Assembly: GCA_038210135.1 (NCBI GenBank)
Contig: JBBQWZ010000006.1
Span: forward strand, 62,001 to 126,000
DNA from: JBBQWZ01 sp038210135
Lineage (GTDB): Bacteria > Acidobacteriota > Terriglobia > Bryobacterales > Bryobacteraceae
Direction of reading: 5' to 3'
DNA length: 64,000 nt
Shown here piece by piece: positions 51,563 to 59,706 of the stretch. Both the position numbers and the translations under genes were made by a program. The notes below the pieces were generated by a model. It worked only from the letters and a program-made list of their open reading frames with translations. It ran no database searches and was not told the origin of the DNA. Positions within the stretch are counted from its first letter, which is position 1; each line of letters opens with the position of its first letter.

Positions 51563-52039
51563 ATGCCCATCCGCGAAGTTGCCAATATCGAAGAATTGAA
51601 AGCGCTCGAAGGCCAGGAGGTCGCTGTCGGCGACTGGTTCGAGATCACGCAGGAGCGTGTGAACCAGTTTGCGGATGCGACCGAGGACCATCAGTGGATC
51701 CACGTGGATGTCGAGCGATGCAAGACGGAATCGCCATTCAAAATCACGATCGCGCACGGATTTCTGACGCTTTCCCTGCTGCCGGCGCTCACCGCGCGCA
51801 CGGTGAAGATCAACCAGAAATTCGGCATGGCGATCAACTACGGGCTAAACAAGGTCCGGTTCATGAATCCCGTGCGCGTGGGATCGCGAATCCGCCCGCG
51901 GATGACGATTCTCGAGGTCGCGCCGATTGCGGGTGGCTGGCAGAATCGCTGGCAGGTCACGATCGAAATCGAGGGTCAGGATAAGCCCGCCTGCATCGCG
52001 GAGACGATTGGCCGGGTCTACGAGAAGGCGCCGCAATGA
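51563..52039 (+). CDS. MaoC-like hot-dog enoyl-CoA hydratase
   Basis: A 158-residue hot-dog-fold hydratase. The catalytic Asp-His pair is in FADATEDHQWIHVD and AHGFLTLSLLPAL. MaoC proteins hydrate trans-2-enoyl-CoA to (R)-3-hydroxyacyl-CoA. The ATG at 51563 follows CCGAGG at two-base spacing. It overlaps the next gene by 4 bp (ATGA at 52036-52039), so the two are coupled. Confidence 0.9.
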   Translation: MPIREVANIEELKALEGQEVAVGDWFEITQERVNQFADATEDHQWIHVDVERCKTESPFKITIAHGFLTLSLLPALTARTVKINQKFGMAINYGLNKVRFMNPVRVGSRIRPRMTILEVAPIAGGWQNRWQVTIEIEGQDKPACIAETIGRVYEKAPQ

Positions 52040-52398
52040 GCGCCCTTAAGCCATCCGCGGAACGCCTCGCACAGTTCAAAGAGAATCCTTCGACGGGTCC
52101 GGTGGTGATGTTGAACCTGCTGAAGTTCCGCCGTGGTGGCGGATCCAAGGAATACAGCAAGTACGCGGCGGAATTTGAGAAGTTATTGAATCGGGCGGGC
52201 GGACGATTCCTGTATTTGGGCCGCGCGGCGGAGTTGCTGGTTGGCGAGGAAGAGTGGGATGCCGTCGCGCTCGCTGAGTACCCTTCGCGAAAAGTGTTCC
52301 TCGAAGTCACGCAGAGCGACGAGGCCAAAGCCATTGCGGTGTTCCGCGAGGCGGGTCTCGAAAAGACTGTTCTGTACGCGACCGATCCAAGATCGTGA
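52036..52398 (+). CDS. DUF1330-family protein
   Basis: A 120-residue ferredoxin-like (dimeric alpha-beta barrel) protein. Family features: VVMLNLLKFRRGGGSKEYSK, YAAEFEKLL, and a late AKAIAVFREAGLEKTVLYAT. DUF1330 members occur as small accessory or monooxygenase-like proteins in catabolic clusters; activity is not defined. It overlaps both neighbours by 4 bp, hydratase before and dehalogenase-like gene after. Confidence 0.85.
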   Translation: MSALKPSAERLAQFKENPSTGPVVMLNLLKFRRGGGSKEYSKYAAEFEKLLNRAGGRFLYLGRAAELLVGEEEWDAVALAEYPSRKVFLEVTQSDEAKAIAVFREAGLEKTVLYATDPRS

Positions 52399-53333
52399 AG
52401 GACTCGAATCCCATGGCGCAGAAACCGGATTGGCTAAAGCCGCTGTTTCCCTGGAAGCAACATTCCGTCGTCGTGAACGGGCGGCGAATGTCGTATATCG
52501 ACGAGGGTCCGCGCGAGGGGCGTCCGGTGATCTTGTGCTCCGGCAACCCGACATGGGGATTTCTGTATCGCGATTTCATCGGTCCGCTGACTGCGGCAGG
52601 TTACCGGGCGATTGCGCCGGACTGGATCGGCACCGGTTACTCGGATCATCCGCGCGTCGATTCGTCGCTGACGCTGGCGCACCACATCGCGGACTTCGTC
52701 GGCTTTCTGGATCAGCTCGATTTGCGGGCGTTCGTCGTCGTAGGTCAGGATTGGGGCGGTCCGCAGGGTGTAGGCGGAGCGTTGCAGCGGGTCGAGCGGT
52801 TGAGCGCTTTGGTTCTGATGAACACTTGGCTGTTCACCGGATTGATCGGCAAATTTCACGCGTCGCCGAAGCCGTGGATGACCTGGCACGCACCATTGAT
52901 CGGGCAGTTTTTCATGGACCGGCATAAGGTGCTCTCGCAGAACGGTCCGGCCGCGACCACCGCGCGCGGGATGTCGAGCGAAGAGGCGCGAGCCTATCAT
53001 CACGTCTTCGACGAACCCGGATCCGACCACGTCGTTTTGACTTGGCCGCGGACGATTCCGATGCAGGAGGGCGATCGCGGATGGGCGGATATGCAGGCAA
53101 TCGAACGGCGTCTGCCTGAGTTGGCAGTGACGCCGACGCTGTTGCTGTGGGCTCCCGGCGATGAGGTGTTCCCGATCGAATTCGGAAATCGGCTGAAGGA
53201 ACTGCTTCCGCATGCGGAGGGTCCGATCGAGTTCGATCGCGCGCGTCATTTTTTGCAGGATGACCGCGGACCGGATCTGGCAGCCGCGATCATATCGTTT
53301 CTCGGACGAACGTTCGCCGGAGGAAAGCCGTGA
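52395..53333 (+). CDS. Haloalkane-dehalogenase-type alpha/beta hydrolase
   Basis: A 312-residue hydrolase starting at a GTG overlapping the previous stop by 4 bp; an ATG at 52413 (MAQKPDWLKPL) is an alternative. The nucleophile is Asp119 (VVGQDWGGPQG), not Ser. The halide-binding candidates Asn51 (GNPTWGFLYR) and Trp120 are in place, and a catalytic His is in RARHFLQDD. These features match haloalkane dehalogenases, which release halide and an alcohol. Activity cannot be proved from sequence, as the fold also includes epoxide hydrolases. The next gene encodes a second protein of the same type. Confidence 0.85.
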   Translation: MKDSNPMAQKPDWLKPLFPWKQHSVVVNGRRMSYIDEGPREGRPVILCSGNPTWGFLYRDFIGPLTAAGYRAIAPDWIGTGYSDHPRVDSSLTLAHHIADFVGFLDQLDLRAFVVVGQDWGGPQGVGGALQRVERLSALVLMNTWLFTGLIGKFHASPKPWMTWHAPLIGQFFMDRHKVLSQNGPAATTARGMSSEEARAYHHVFDEPGSDHVVLTWPRTIPMQEGDRGWADMQAIERRLPELAVTPTLLLWAPGDEVFPIEFGNRLKELLPHAEGPIEFDRARHFLQDDRGPDLAAAIISFLGRTFAGGKP

Positions 53334-54592
53334 AGTGGATTACGCCTCCGGCGGAAGAATTGGCGTTGCTGCGGCCGGATCCGTTGCTGGTCGAGCAGGA
53401 ATTCGATGTGCGTCCGGAATTCGCGGAGAAGATCGCCGCCGCGACGGTGGAGCAAGGTCGCGTGTATTGGCGGTCGAATCACGATCACCTGTATGCGCTC
53501 GAGTTAGGCGACCTGGGCCGCGGGCGTCCGTCGACGGCGACCGTGTACGGCTACTGGGATCGATTCGAGCCGCGTCCGCCGGAGCATGAGATCGATGCGG
53601 ATTTACTCGATTTCTGCTTGTGGCTTTCGGCTACAGGCGGGTTGAATCCAGCCGACATCGTGAAGGTAGCGCAGTTCGCGGGAATTCGGGCGACGTGGCC
53701 CGAAGGCTCGGTATTGCGAACGCCGGAAGAACGATTCGCGAACCTGCCGGGATTCGACTTCGAGCCGAAGTATGTGGAAGTCGAAGGGCTGCGAATGGCA
53801 TACGTGGAAGCGGGTGAAGGCGATCCGATCCTGATGCTGCACGGCGAACCCACCTGGGGTTTCTTATACCGCCGCATGATTGCGCCGCTCGCGAAAGTGG
53901 GACGCGTGATCGTACCGGACCTGATTGGCTTCGGCCGCAGCGACAAGCCGGTTGCTGCGAACGCCTATAGTTACAAGTCGCATTGCCGGTGGATGCGCGC
54001 GTTCATCGCGGCGCTCGGGCTTCAGCAGACAACGTTGATTTGTCAGGATTGGGGCGGCTGCATAGGGCTTCGCGTCCTGGCGCAGATGCCGGAGCGGTTT
54101 GCGCGCCTGGTCGCGATGAACACCGGGATTTCAGATGGACGCGGGTCCACGGCGGCGTTCGGGAAATGGCGGCGTTTTTCGCAGCGCGCGGACTCGCTGG
54201 ATATTCCGGCGTTGATGCGGAATTCACTAACGAAGCGGACGATTTCCGATGCGGAAGCCGCAGGCTATCAGGCTCCGTTTCCGTCGAAGGAATATCAGAT
54301 GGGGGCGCTGGTGTTTCCGCGGCTGGTGCCGATCCGGCCGGATCATCCGGGCGCTTACGACAACCAGATAGCCATTCAGACGCTGGCGACGCTACCGCTT
54401 CCGGTGTTCCTGCCGTGGGGCGATCAGGACGCGATTACGGCTCCGGCGGAGAAAGTGCTTCGGAAGATTTTCAAGAACGCCGCTCCGGCGTGCGCTATTG
54501 AAGGGGCAGGGCATTTTGTGCAGGAAGACGCGGGCGAGGAACTGGCAGCGGCCATCGTGAATTGGCTGCGGACGCCACAGGCGAATATTTGA
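53330..54592 (+). CDS. Haloalkane-dehalogenase-type hydrolase with an extra N-terminal domain
   Basis: A 420-residue fusion. Residues 1 to about 135 form a domain I do not recognise (VYWRSNHDHLYALELGDLGR; DADLLDFCLWLSATGGLNPA). Residues about 136-420 are a haloalkane dehalogenase of the DhlA-like type: LMLHGEPTWGFLYRRM, nucleophile Asp240 with Trp241 (ICQDWGGCIG), acid in WGDQDAIT and His in EGAGHFVQED. It starts in a 4-bp overlap with the preceding dehalogenase gene. The sequence differs enough that tandem duplication would be old. Confidence 0.85.
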   Translation: MKWITPPAEELALLRPDPLLVEQEFDVRPEFAEKIAAATVEQGRVYWRSNHDHLYALELGDLGRGRPSTATVYGYWDRFEPRPPEHEIDADLLDFCLWLSATGGLNPADIVKVAQFAGIRATWPEGSVLRTPEERFANLPGFDFEPKYVEVEGLRMAYVEAGEGDPILMLHGEPTWGFLYRRMIAPLAKVGRVIVPDLIGFGRSDKPVAANAYSYKSHCRWMRAFIAALGLQQTTLICQDWGGCIGLRVLAQMPERFARLVAMNTGISDGRGSTAAFGKWRRFSQRADSLDIPALMRNSLTKRTISDAEAAGYQAPFPSKEYQMGALVFPRLVPIRPDHPGAYDNQIAIQTLATLPLPVFLPWGDQDAITAPAEKVLRKIFKNAAPACAIEGAGHFVQEDAGEELAAAIVNWLRTPQANI

Positions 54593-54612
54593 AATCGGGA
54601 GCAGAATTACTT

Positions 54613-55380
54613 ATGAAAACCAGTTTGTTTGACCTGACCGGCAAGGTTGCGATCGTCACCGGGTCCTCGCGTGGAATCGGACGCGCGATTGCGGAAGCAC
54701 TCGCGTTCCATGGAGCGAAGGTGGTGGTTTCCAGCCGCAAGGCGGAGGCGTGCCAGCCTGTAGTAGATACGATCAAAGCGGATGGCGGCGAGGCGACGGC
54801 CATCCCGTGCCACATCGGCAAGCGCGCGGACTGCGAGAATCTGGTGGCCGCGACGCGCAAAGTGTACGGCAAGATCGACGTGCTGGTGTGTAATGCCGCG
54901 GTGAATCCGTATTTCGGTCCGACGTCGGGGCTTTCCGATGACGCGTTCGCGAAGGTGATGGACACCAATGTCCGTAGCAACATCTGGCTGTGCAACCTGG
55001 TGGCTCCCGAAATGGCCGAGCGCAAAGACGGTTCGCTGATTATCGTTTCGAGCATCGGCGGGCTGAAAGGTACCGATATGCTAGGGATTTACGCGATTTC
55101 AAAGGCGGCAGACATGCAACTCGCGCGGAACCTCGCCGTCGAGTGGGGCAAGCACAACGTCCGCGCGAATTGTGTGGCGCCGGGCTTGGTGCGCACGGAA
55201 TTTGCCAAGGCGCTTTGGGAGAATCCCGAATTGCTGGCGAAGACCGAGCGTGCGACGCCCTTGCGGCGGATCGGCGAAATCGAGGATCTGGCAGGCGCCG
55301 CGGTGTATCTCGCTTCGCGCGCTGGTGCGTGGACCACGGGCCAAACCATCGTGGTCGATGGCGGCGTCACGATCGCGTAA
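54613..55380 (+). CDS. SDR-family oxidoreductase
   Basis: A 255-residue short-chain dehydrogenase/reductase. Cofactor motif TGSSRGIGRAIAEAL (about 17-31), NAA-type motif VCNAAVNP, catalytic Ser in IVSSIGG, Tyr-x3-Lys in IYAISKAADMQ, and the end YLASRAGAWTTGQTIVVDGG. It uses NAD(P)H on an alcohol or ketone; substrate unknown. Starts at the ATG at 54613 with GGGAG about ten bases upstream, in the same run as the dehalogenase-type genes (20-bp gap). Confidence 0.93.
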   Translation: MKTSLFDLTGKVAIVTGSSRGIGRAIAEALAFHGAKVVVSSRKAEACQPVVDTIKADGGEATAIPCHIGKRADCENLVAATRKVYGKIDVLVCNAAVNPYFGPTSGLSDDAFAKVMDTNVRSNIWLCNLVAPEMAERKDGSLIIVSSIGGLKGTDMLGIYAISKAADMQLARNLAVEWGKHNVRANCVAPGLVRTEFAKALWENPELLAKTERATPLRRIGEIEDLAGAAVYLASRAGAWTTGQTIVVDGGVTIA

Positions 55381-55392
55381 GGAGGCACAGCT

Positions 55393-56007
55393 ATGCAGGT
55401 GGATCCTGAATACTTGCGGCGGCACTACGCTTCGCTCTCGGATGAGGAGTTGTTCGCGATCGATCGCAAAGATCTGGTCGAGGTCGCGCACAAGGTTTAC
55501 GACGAGGAAGTTTCCCGTCGTGAGCCTGCGCCGGCTTCAGAATCCGTCGAAGAATTCGAGCCCGATGGCGAAGAACCAGAATGGATCGAAGGCGCGGCAT
55601 CAGCATACGCGGTGGTGGCGCGGCCCGGCAGCGCCGAGGCTCCGAAGGCGGCGCAAGTCGGCCACATTTTGCGCAAGGCGGGCATCCCGGTCCACCTGTC
55701 GTTGCAAGAGGCCGAGCCGGAATCCGAGGGCGCTGCGCCCACGTACGAATACCACGTGCTGGTGCCCGGCGAACTTTCGCTGCACGCGGCGAGCGTACTG
55801 GACAAGGAGATTTACAACAACGCTGTCGAGCAGACGTGGCGCGAGTACTTCCGCGGTCTGAGCGATGAACAACTCCGTACGGCGGATACGGAGATGCTGT
55901 TCGCGGGTTTTCGCGACCGGCTGAAGCGGGTTACGAAGGCGTATAAGAAAGAAATGGCCCGGCGTGGCCTCGAAGTAGAATCCACGGCATCGGAAGAGCG
56001 CTCGTAA
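55393..56007 (+). CDS. Hypothetical protein with duplicated 'LSDEEL' motif and a DUF2007-like centre
   Basis: A 204-residue acidic protein. The N-terminal segment (HYASLSDEELFAIDRKDLVE) and the C-terminal segment (YFRGLSDEQLRTADTEMLFA) share a helical motif starting Y-x2-LSDEE/Q-L. Each ends in a charged helix with Glu-x2-Arg-Arg or Glu-Met-Ala-Arg-Arg. The centre (AYAVVARPGSAEAPKAAQVG; HILRKAGIPVHLSL) resembles DUF2007 signal-transducing proteins. No known function. It lies 12 bp after the SDR gene and 14 bp before the alcohol dehydrogenase. Confidence 0.75.
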   Translation: MQVDPEYLRRHYASLSDEELFAIDRKDLVEVAHKVYDEEVSRREPAPASESVEEFEPDGEEPEWIEGAASAYAVVARPGSAEAPKAAQVGHILRKAGIPVHLSLQEAEPESEGAAPTYEYHVLVPGELSLHAASVLDKEIYNNAVEQTWREYFRGLSDEQLRTADTEMLFAGFRDRLKRVTKAYKKEMARRGLEVESTASEERS

Positions 56008-56021
56008 ATCTGCAATCCTAT

Positions 56022-57041
56022 ATGCTCATGCGCGCCGCCATTCTCAAACAATTCGCTGAACCGCTTTCGATGGAAGATGTTCCCGTTCCCGAGCCGGGTC
56101 CGGGCGAGGTATTGATCAAGGTCCATGCCTGCGGAGTGTGCCACTCGGACCTGCATCTTGCGGCGGGCGAGTGGGAATCGATGAAGCCAATCACAAAGCT
56201 TCCCTTGATTCCCGGGCACGAAATCACGGGAACGATCGAGCGGGTCGGTGAGGGTGTGACTGCGCACAAGCCCGGCGATCGCGTCGGCGTGCCGTGGCTG
56301 TACTTCACTTGCGGCACTTGCGAATTTTGCCTTGAAGGCCGCGAGACGCTGTGTGTGAAGCAGCAGGTCACCGGCTGCATGGTGGATGGCGGGTACGCGG
56401 AATTCGTAAGAGCGAAGGCCTCGCACACGGCGAAGCTGCCGGATGGGTTGAGCTTCGCGGAAGCGGCTCCGCTGCTGTGCGCGGGCTTGACGGTGTATCG
56501 CTCGGCGAATCAGGCGGGGCTGAAGAAGGGTCAGCGGCTCGCGGTGTTCGGGATTGGCGGGTTGGGTCACTTGGCGGTGCAGGTCGGAAAAGCGATCGGC
56601 GCGGAGGTCCACGCCGTGGATGTATCCGAGGAGAAGTTGGCGCTCGCGAAATCCTGCGGCGCCGACGGAGTAGTGAACGCGGCGAACGCTCCGCATAAAT
56701 ACATGAGGTCGGTAGGCGGAGCGCATGTGGTGATGGTGTGTTCGGGCAGCCGGGTGGCCTACGAATCGGCCATGCGCTGCATCCGGCGCGGCGGCACGCT
56801 CGCCGTGGTAGGCGTTCCGCCGGAATCGGTTCCGCTCGCAATGTCGGCGATGGTCGGCGGCGAATACCGCATCATAGGGTCGTCGGTCGGGAGCCGCGAA
56901 GAGCTCAAGGAAGTCTTGCAGCTGGCGGCCGACGGAAAACTCAAGACGCACATTGAAACGCGCCCGCTCGAGCAAGCAGCGCAAGTGCTCGAAGAGATGC
57001 AAGCCGGCAAGCTGCTCGCGCGCGTGGTGCTGCAGCCATAG
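56022..57041 (+). CDS. Zinc-dependent alcohol dehydrogenase (MDR family)
   Basis: A 339-residue medium-chain dehydrogenase. Catalytic zinc residues are Cys40 (HACGVCHSDLH) and the His of IPGHEITG. The structural zinc is bound by four Cys in CGTCEFCLEGRETLC. The coenzyme fold is FGIGGLGHLAVQVGKA, with an acidic residue after it favouring NAD. It oxidises an alcohol to an aldehyde; the substrate is unknown. It is the last gene of the dehalogenase-type run, so it may act on the alcohol that dehalogenation produces. Confidence 0.93.
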   Translation: MLMRAAILKQFAEPLSMEDVPVPEPGPGEVLIKVHACGVCHSDLHLAAGEWESMKPITKLPLIPGHEITGTIERVGEGVTAHKPGDRVGVPWLYFTCGTCEFCLEGRETLCVKQQVTGCMVDGGYAEFVRAKASHTAKLPDGLSFAEAAPLLCAGLTVYRSANQAGLKKGQRLAVFGIGGLGHLAVQVGKAIGAEVHAVDVSEEKLALAKSCGADGVVNAANAPHKYMRSVGGAHVVMVCSGSRVAYESAMRCIRRGGTLAVVGVPPESVPLAMSAMVGGEYRIIGSSVGSREELKEVLQLAADGKLKTHIETRPLEQAAQVLEEMQAGKLLARVVLQP

Positions 57042-57230
57042 AAACCTTAAAAGGCGCGCCGTAAAGCTCGCGCTTTCTAACTCACTCGCACCGCGCGCAT
57101 TGGACCCGGAGCGTATGCGACGGGACTTCCGGTTCCAATAACGCCGCAGTGAGGGCGGGATTCCGCTCGATCTCACACACACTCGTAAAATTCGCGCTCA
57201 TTCTGCGGCAACCCTCGTTCAATCCTGGGC

Positions 57231-57258
57231 CTGAACCCCGACGCAAGGGAGCGGACCC
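57231..57258 (+). repeat. Dispersed intergenic repeat A, copy 3
   Basis: Reads CTGAACCCCGACGCAAGGGA then GCGGACCC. It is one of five related intergenic copies in the window, aligned by TTGAACCC at the start and GGGAnCGGACC at the end. Confidence 0.6.
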
Positions 57259-57302
57259 ATAGTCCCCTGCACCCCTTAATAAAACCTCGCAAAGCGTCGA
57301 GA

Positions 57303-57355
57303 AGGCGCGCACGAAGCGGCACGAAGTACCGCGCGGTAAGTGCTCCCACTCGACA
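57303..57355 (+). repeat. Dispersed intergenic repeat C, copy 1
   Basis: Starts GGCGCGCACGAAGCGGCACG and continues AAGTACCGCGCGGTAAGTGC. A second copy lies at 59649-59706. Both sit just downstream of minus-strand genes of the gnd-zwf-ppgK group. Confidence 0.65.
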
Positions 57356-57363
57356 GGCGCACC

Positions 57364-58101
57364 CTAATCCACCCCGCCCGTTGAAGGCTCCCATAACCGG
57401 AAGCCGCCCAGGATCGCATTCTCATTCGCGCCCAATTTCGTTCCCGCCGGAAGCTCCTTCAGATACTTCGCATTCCCACCGCCCAACACCACGTAATCCG
57501 GCTGCAGCGCCGCGCGCAATTGCGCGATTGCAGCGATCACGTTACGACGCCACTTCTTTTTGCCTAGCCGCTCCAACCCGCGCAAGCCTACTAAATCTTC
57601 GTACGTGCGGCCGCTCTTGTACGGCAGATGCGCCAACTCCATTGGCTCCAGCATGCCGTCCACAATCAGCGCCGATCCCAGCCCTGTGCCTAATCCCAGG
57701 AACAGCATCTTGCCGCCCTCGTAACTTCCCAGAGCCTGCATGGCCGCGTCGTTGACGATCTTCACCGGACACCCGAACGCCTCTTTGTAATCGAATCCCA
57801 CCCAGCCGCGGCCCAGATTGTGCGGCTCGGCGACCGGACTCCCATGCAGCACCGGACCCGGATAGCCTATCGACACCGCCGAATATTTCCAGTCCGCGGT
57901 TGCCGCCTTCACCGCTGCCGCCATTTTGCGGACCGTCATCGTCGGACCGGAATCAATCTTCACTTCAGCCTTGTGGTCGCGGTCGGCGAATTTCACATGC
58001 GTGCCGCCGACGTCGATCACTAGAACATTCTTCGGCACCTCGACCACTTTGACGACCTTCGGATTTGCGGCCTTCTTCGCGGAACTCACTCGTTTCTCCA
58101 T
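57364..58101 (-). CDS. ppgK: Polyphosphate glucokinase (ROK type)
   Basis: A 245-residue kinase that phosphorylates glucose using inorganic polyphosphate (some also use ATP). The phosphate loop is VLVIDVGGTHVKF (about 26-38), the sugar loop NDAAMQALGSYEGG, and the second phosphate motif LGLGTGLGSALIVDG. The PPGK-type C-terminal block HLPYKSGRTYEDLVGLRG, then LERLGKKKWRRNV, distinguishes it from ATP glucokinases. It overlaps the end of zwf by 16 bp and is the last gene of the gnd-zwf-ppgK run, supplying glucose-6-phosphate. Confidence 0.9.
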   Translation of the reverse strand: MEKRVSSAKKAANPKVVKVVEVPKNVLVIDVGGTHVKFADRDHKAEVKIDSGPTMTVRKMAAAVKAATADWKYSAVSIGYPGPVLHGSPVAEPHNLGRGWVGFDYKEAFGCPVKIVNDAAMQALGSYEGGKMLFLGLGTGLGSALIVDGMLEPMELAHLPYKSGRTYEDLVGLRGLERLGKKKWRRNVIAAIAQLRAALQPDYVVLGGGNAKYLKELPAGTKLGANENAILGGFRLWEPSTGGVD

Positions 58102-59600
58102 TCGCGGCCATCTCTACGCATCAGTTCGTCGGCCTCCGGCGGACCCCATGTCCCCGACGCATAGTTCGGGAAATTCCGCTGCGGCAGCGCATGCCACACA
58201 TCCAGAATCGGACGAATCACCGTCCAGCCCGCCTCCACCATGTCCGCGCGCTGGAACAGCGTCGCATCGCCGAACATGCAGTCGTACAGCAGCCGTTCAT
58301 ACCCCGTGCTATGCGTATCGCCGAAATCGCGGATGTAATCGAAATCCATCTTCACTGGCCCTATATTCATCACCGGACCCGGCACCTTGGCGCCGAAACG
58401 CAGCGAAATTCCTTCATCCGGCTGAATGTGAATCACCAGCTGATTCGGCAGCAAATCCTTGATCGGAGTCTTGCGGAACAGCATGAAAGGTGTGCGCCGG
58501 AACGTGATCGCGATCTCGGTTTCCCGCTTCGCCAACCGCTTACCGGTCCGCAAATAGAACGGCACGTCCGCCCAGCGCCAGTTGTCGATACACAGCTTCA
58601 GCGCCACAAATGTCTCTGTATTTGAATCCGGGGGAACGTCCGGCTCGCTGCGATAGGGCTGCGCTGTCTCCGTGCCTACCGTACCCTCGCCGTATTGCCC
58701 GCGGACCATCTTGGTCAACACTTCTTCTGGCGCCGGAGGCTGTATCGCGTGCAGCACTTCCGATTGCTTATCGCGCACCGCGTCCGCGTCGAACGAAATC
58801 GGAGGCTCCATCGCCGTCAGCGTCAACAACTGGAACAGGTGGTTCGGAACCATATCGCGTAGCGCGCCCGACGTATCGTAGTACCCGCCTCGATGCTCCA
58901 CGCCGACCGTCTCCGCGGCCGTAATCTGAATGTGGTCGATGTACCGCCGGTTCCAGATCGGCTCGAAAATGCTGTTCCCGAACCGGAACACCATCAGGTT
59001 CTGTACCGTTTCCTTACCCAGGTAATGATCGATGCGATAAATCTGCTTCTCGTCCAGCACCTGCTTCAAATCTTTATTCAACTGAAGCGCGGATTCGAGG
59101 TCGTGCCCGAATGGCTTCTCGACAATGACGCGCGTCCAATGCCCATTGGTTTCCTGCGTCATTTGCGCTGCGCCCAACTGCTGCACGATCAGCGAGAAGA
59201 ACTTCGGAGCTACCGCGAGATAGAAGAAGCGATTTCCCTGGGTAGCGTGGTCTTTCTCGACCTTCTCCACCTGCTCTTTCAATCGCTGATACGACGCCGC
59301 ATCCTGAAAGCTTCCCTGGACGTAATAGATCCGCTCCAGGAACCACTCCCAAATCTTCAGATCGACCGGCACCTCTGAGAATTCTTTAATGTCCGCCGTC
59401 AGCATCTCCCGGAATTTCTCCGTCGTCCAGTCGTCGAACGAAAATCCGATAATCGCGAATTGCGGCGGCAGCAGCTTGCTAACCGCCAGGTTGTATAGCG
59501 AAGGAATCAGCTTGCGCTTCGTCAGATCTCCGCTCGCGCCGCAAATGATCATCAAATTCGGAGGCGCGGGCTGCCCATGGCCGGTCACAGTTGTCGTCAT
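58086..59600 (-). CDS. zwf: Glucose-6-phosphate 1-dehydrogenase
   Basis: First enzyme of the oxidative pentose phosphate pathway: glucose-6-phosphate to 6-phosphogluconolactone with NADP+. About 504 residues from the ATG at 59600, which has GAGG seven bases upstream. Motifs: IICGASGDLTKRKLIPSLYN, the substrate site RIDHYLGKETVQNLMVFRFG, and IDNWRWADVPFYLRTGKRL. Stop overlaps the ppgK start by 16 bp. Repeat C lies between zwf and gnd. A lactonase gene is not present in the window. Confidence 0.96.
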   Translation of the reverse strand: MTTTVTGHGQPAPPNLMIICGASGDLTKRKLIPSLYNLAVSKLLPPQFAIIGFSFDDWTTEKFREMLTADIKEFSEVPVDLKIWEWFLERIYYVQGSFQDAASYQRLKEQVEKVEKDHATQGNRFFYLAVAPKFFSLIVQQLGAAQMTQETNGHWTRVIVEKPFGHDLESALQLNKDLKQVLDEKQIYRIDHYLGKETVQNLMVFRFGNSIFEPIWNRRYIDHIQITAAETVGVEHRGGYYDTSGALRDMVPNHLFQLLTLTAMEPPISFDADAVRDKQSEVLHAIQPPAPEEVLTKMVRGQYGEGTVGTETAQPYRSEPDVPPDSNTETFVALKLCIDNWRWADVPFYLRTGKRLAKRETEIAITFRRTPFMLFRKTPIKDLLPNQLVIHIQPDEGISLRFGAKVPGPVMNIGPVKMDFDYIRDFGDTHSTGYERLLYDCMFGDATLFQRADMVEAGWTVIRPILDVWHALPQRNFPNYASGTWGPPEADELMRRDGREWRNE

Positions 59601-59648
59601 GTTTTCCTCAATCCTAATCGCAAATATCACTTCAACTCGACACCAACG

Positions 59649-59706
59649 AGGCGCGCACGAAGCGGTACGAATGTGCCGCGAAGTAAGTGCCCCTTGCCCA
59701 GCCTGC
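59649..59706 (+). repeat. Dispersed intergenic repeat C, copy 2
   Basis: Starts GGCGCGCACGAAGCGGTACG and continues AATGTGCCGCGAAGTAAGTG. Aligned with the first copy, bases 1-23 differ once, and the GTAAGTGC and CAG ends are conserved. It fills the zwf-gnd gap. Confidence 0.65.

Larger units (their letters stand above)
57042..57363. other. 322-bp intergenic region with two repeat families
   Basis: No gene is supported. It carries a copy of repeat A (57231-57258) and a copy of repeat C (57303-57355). No ribosome site or recognised protein frame lies between, and I see no promoter for the convergent genes. Confidence 0.65.

Noticed and set aside
55812..57182. 456-codon minus-strand frame opposite the alcohol dehydrogenase
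   Set aside because: Arg/His-rich shadow; the zinc motifs on the plus strand are intact.
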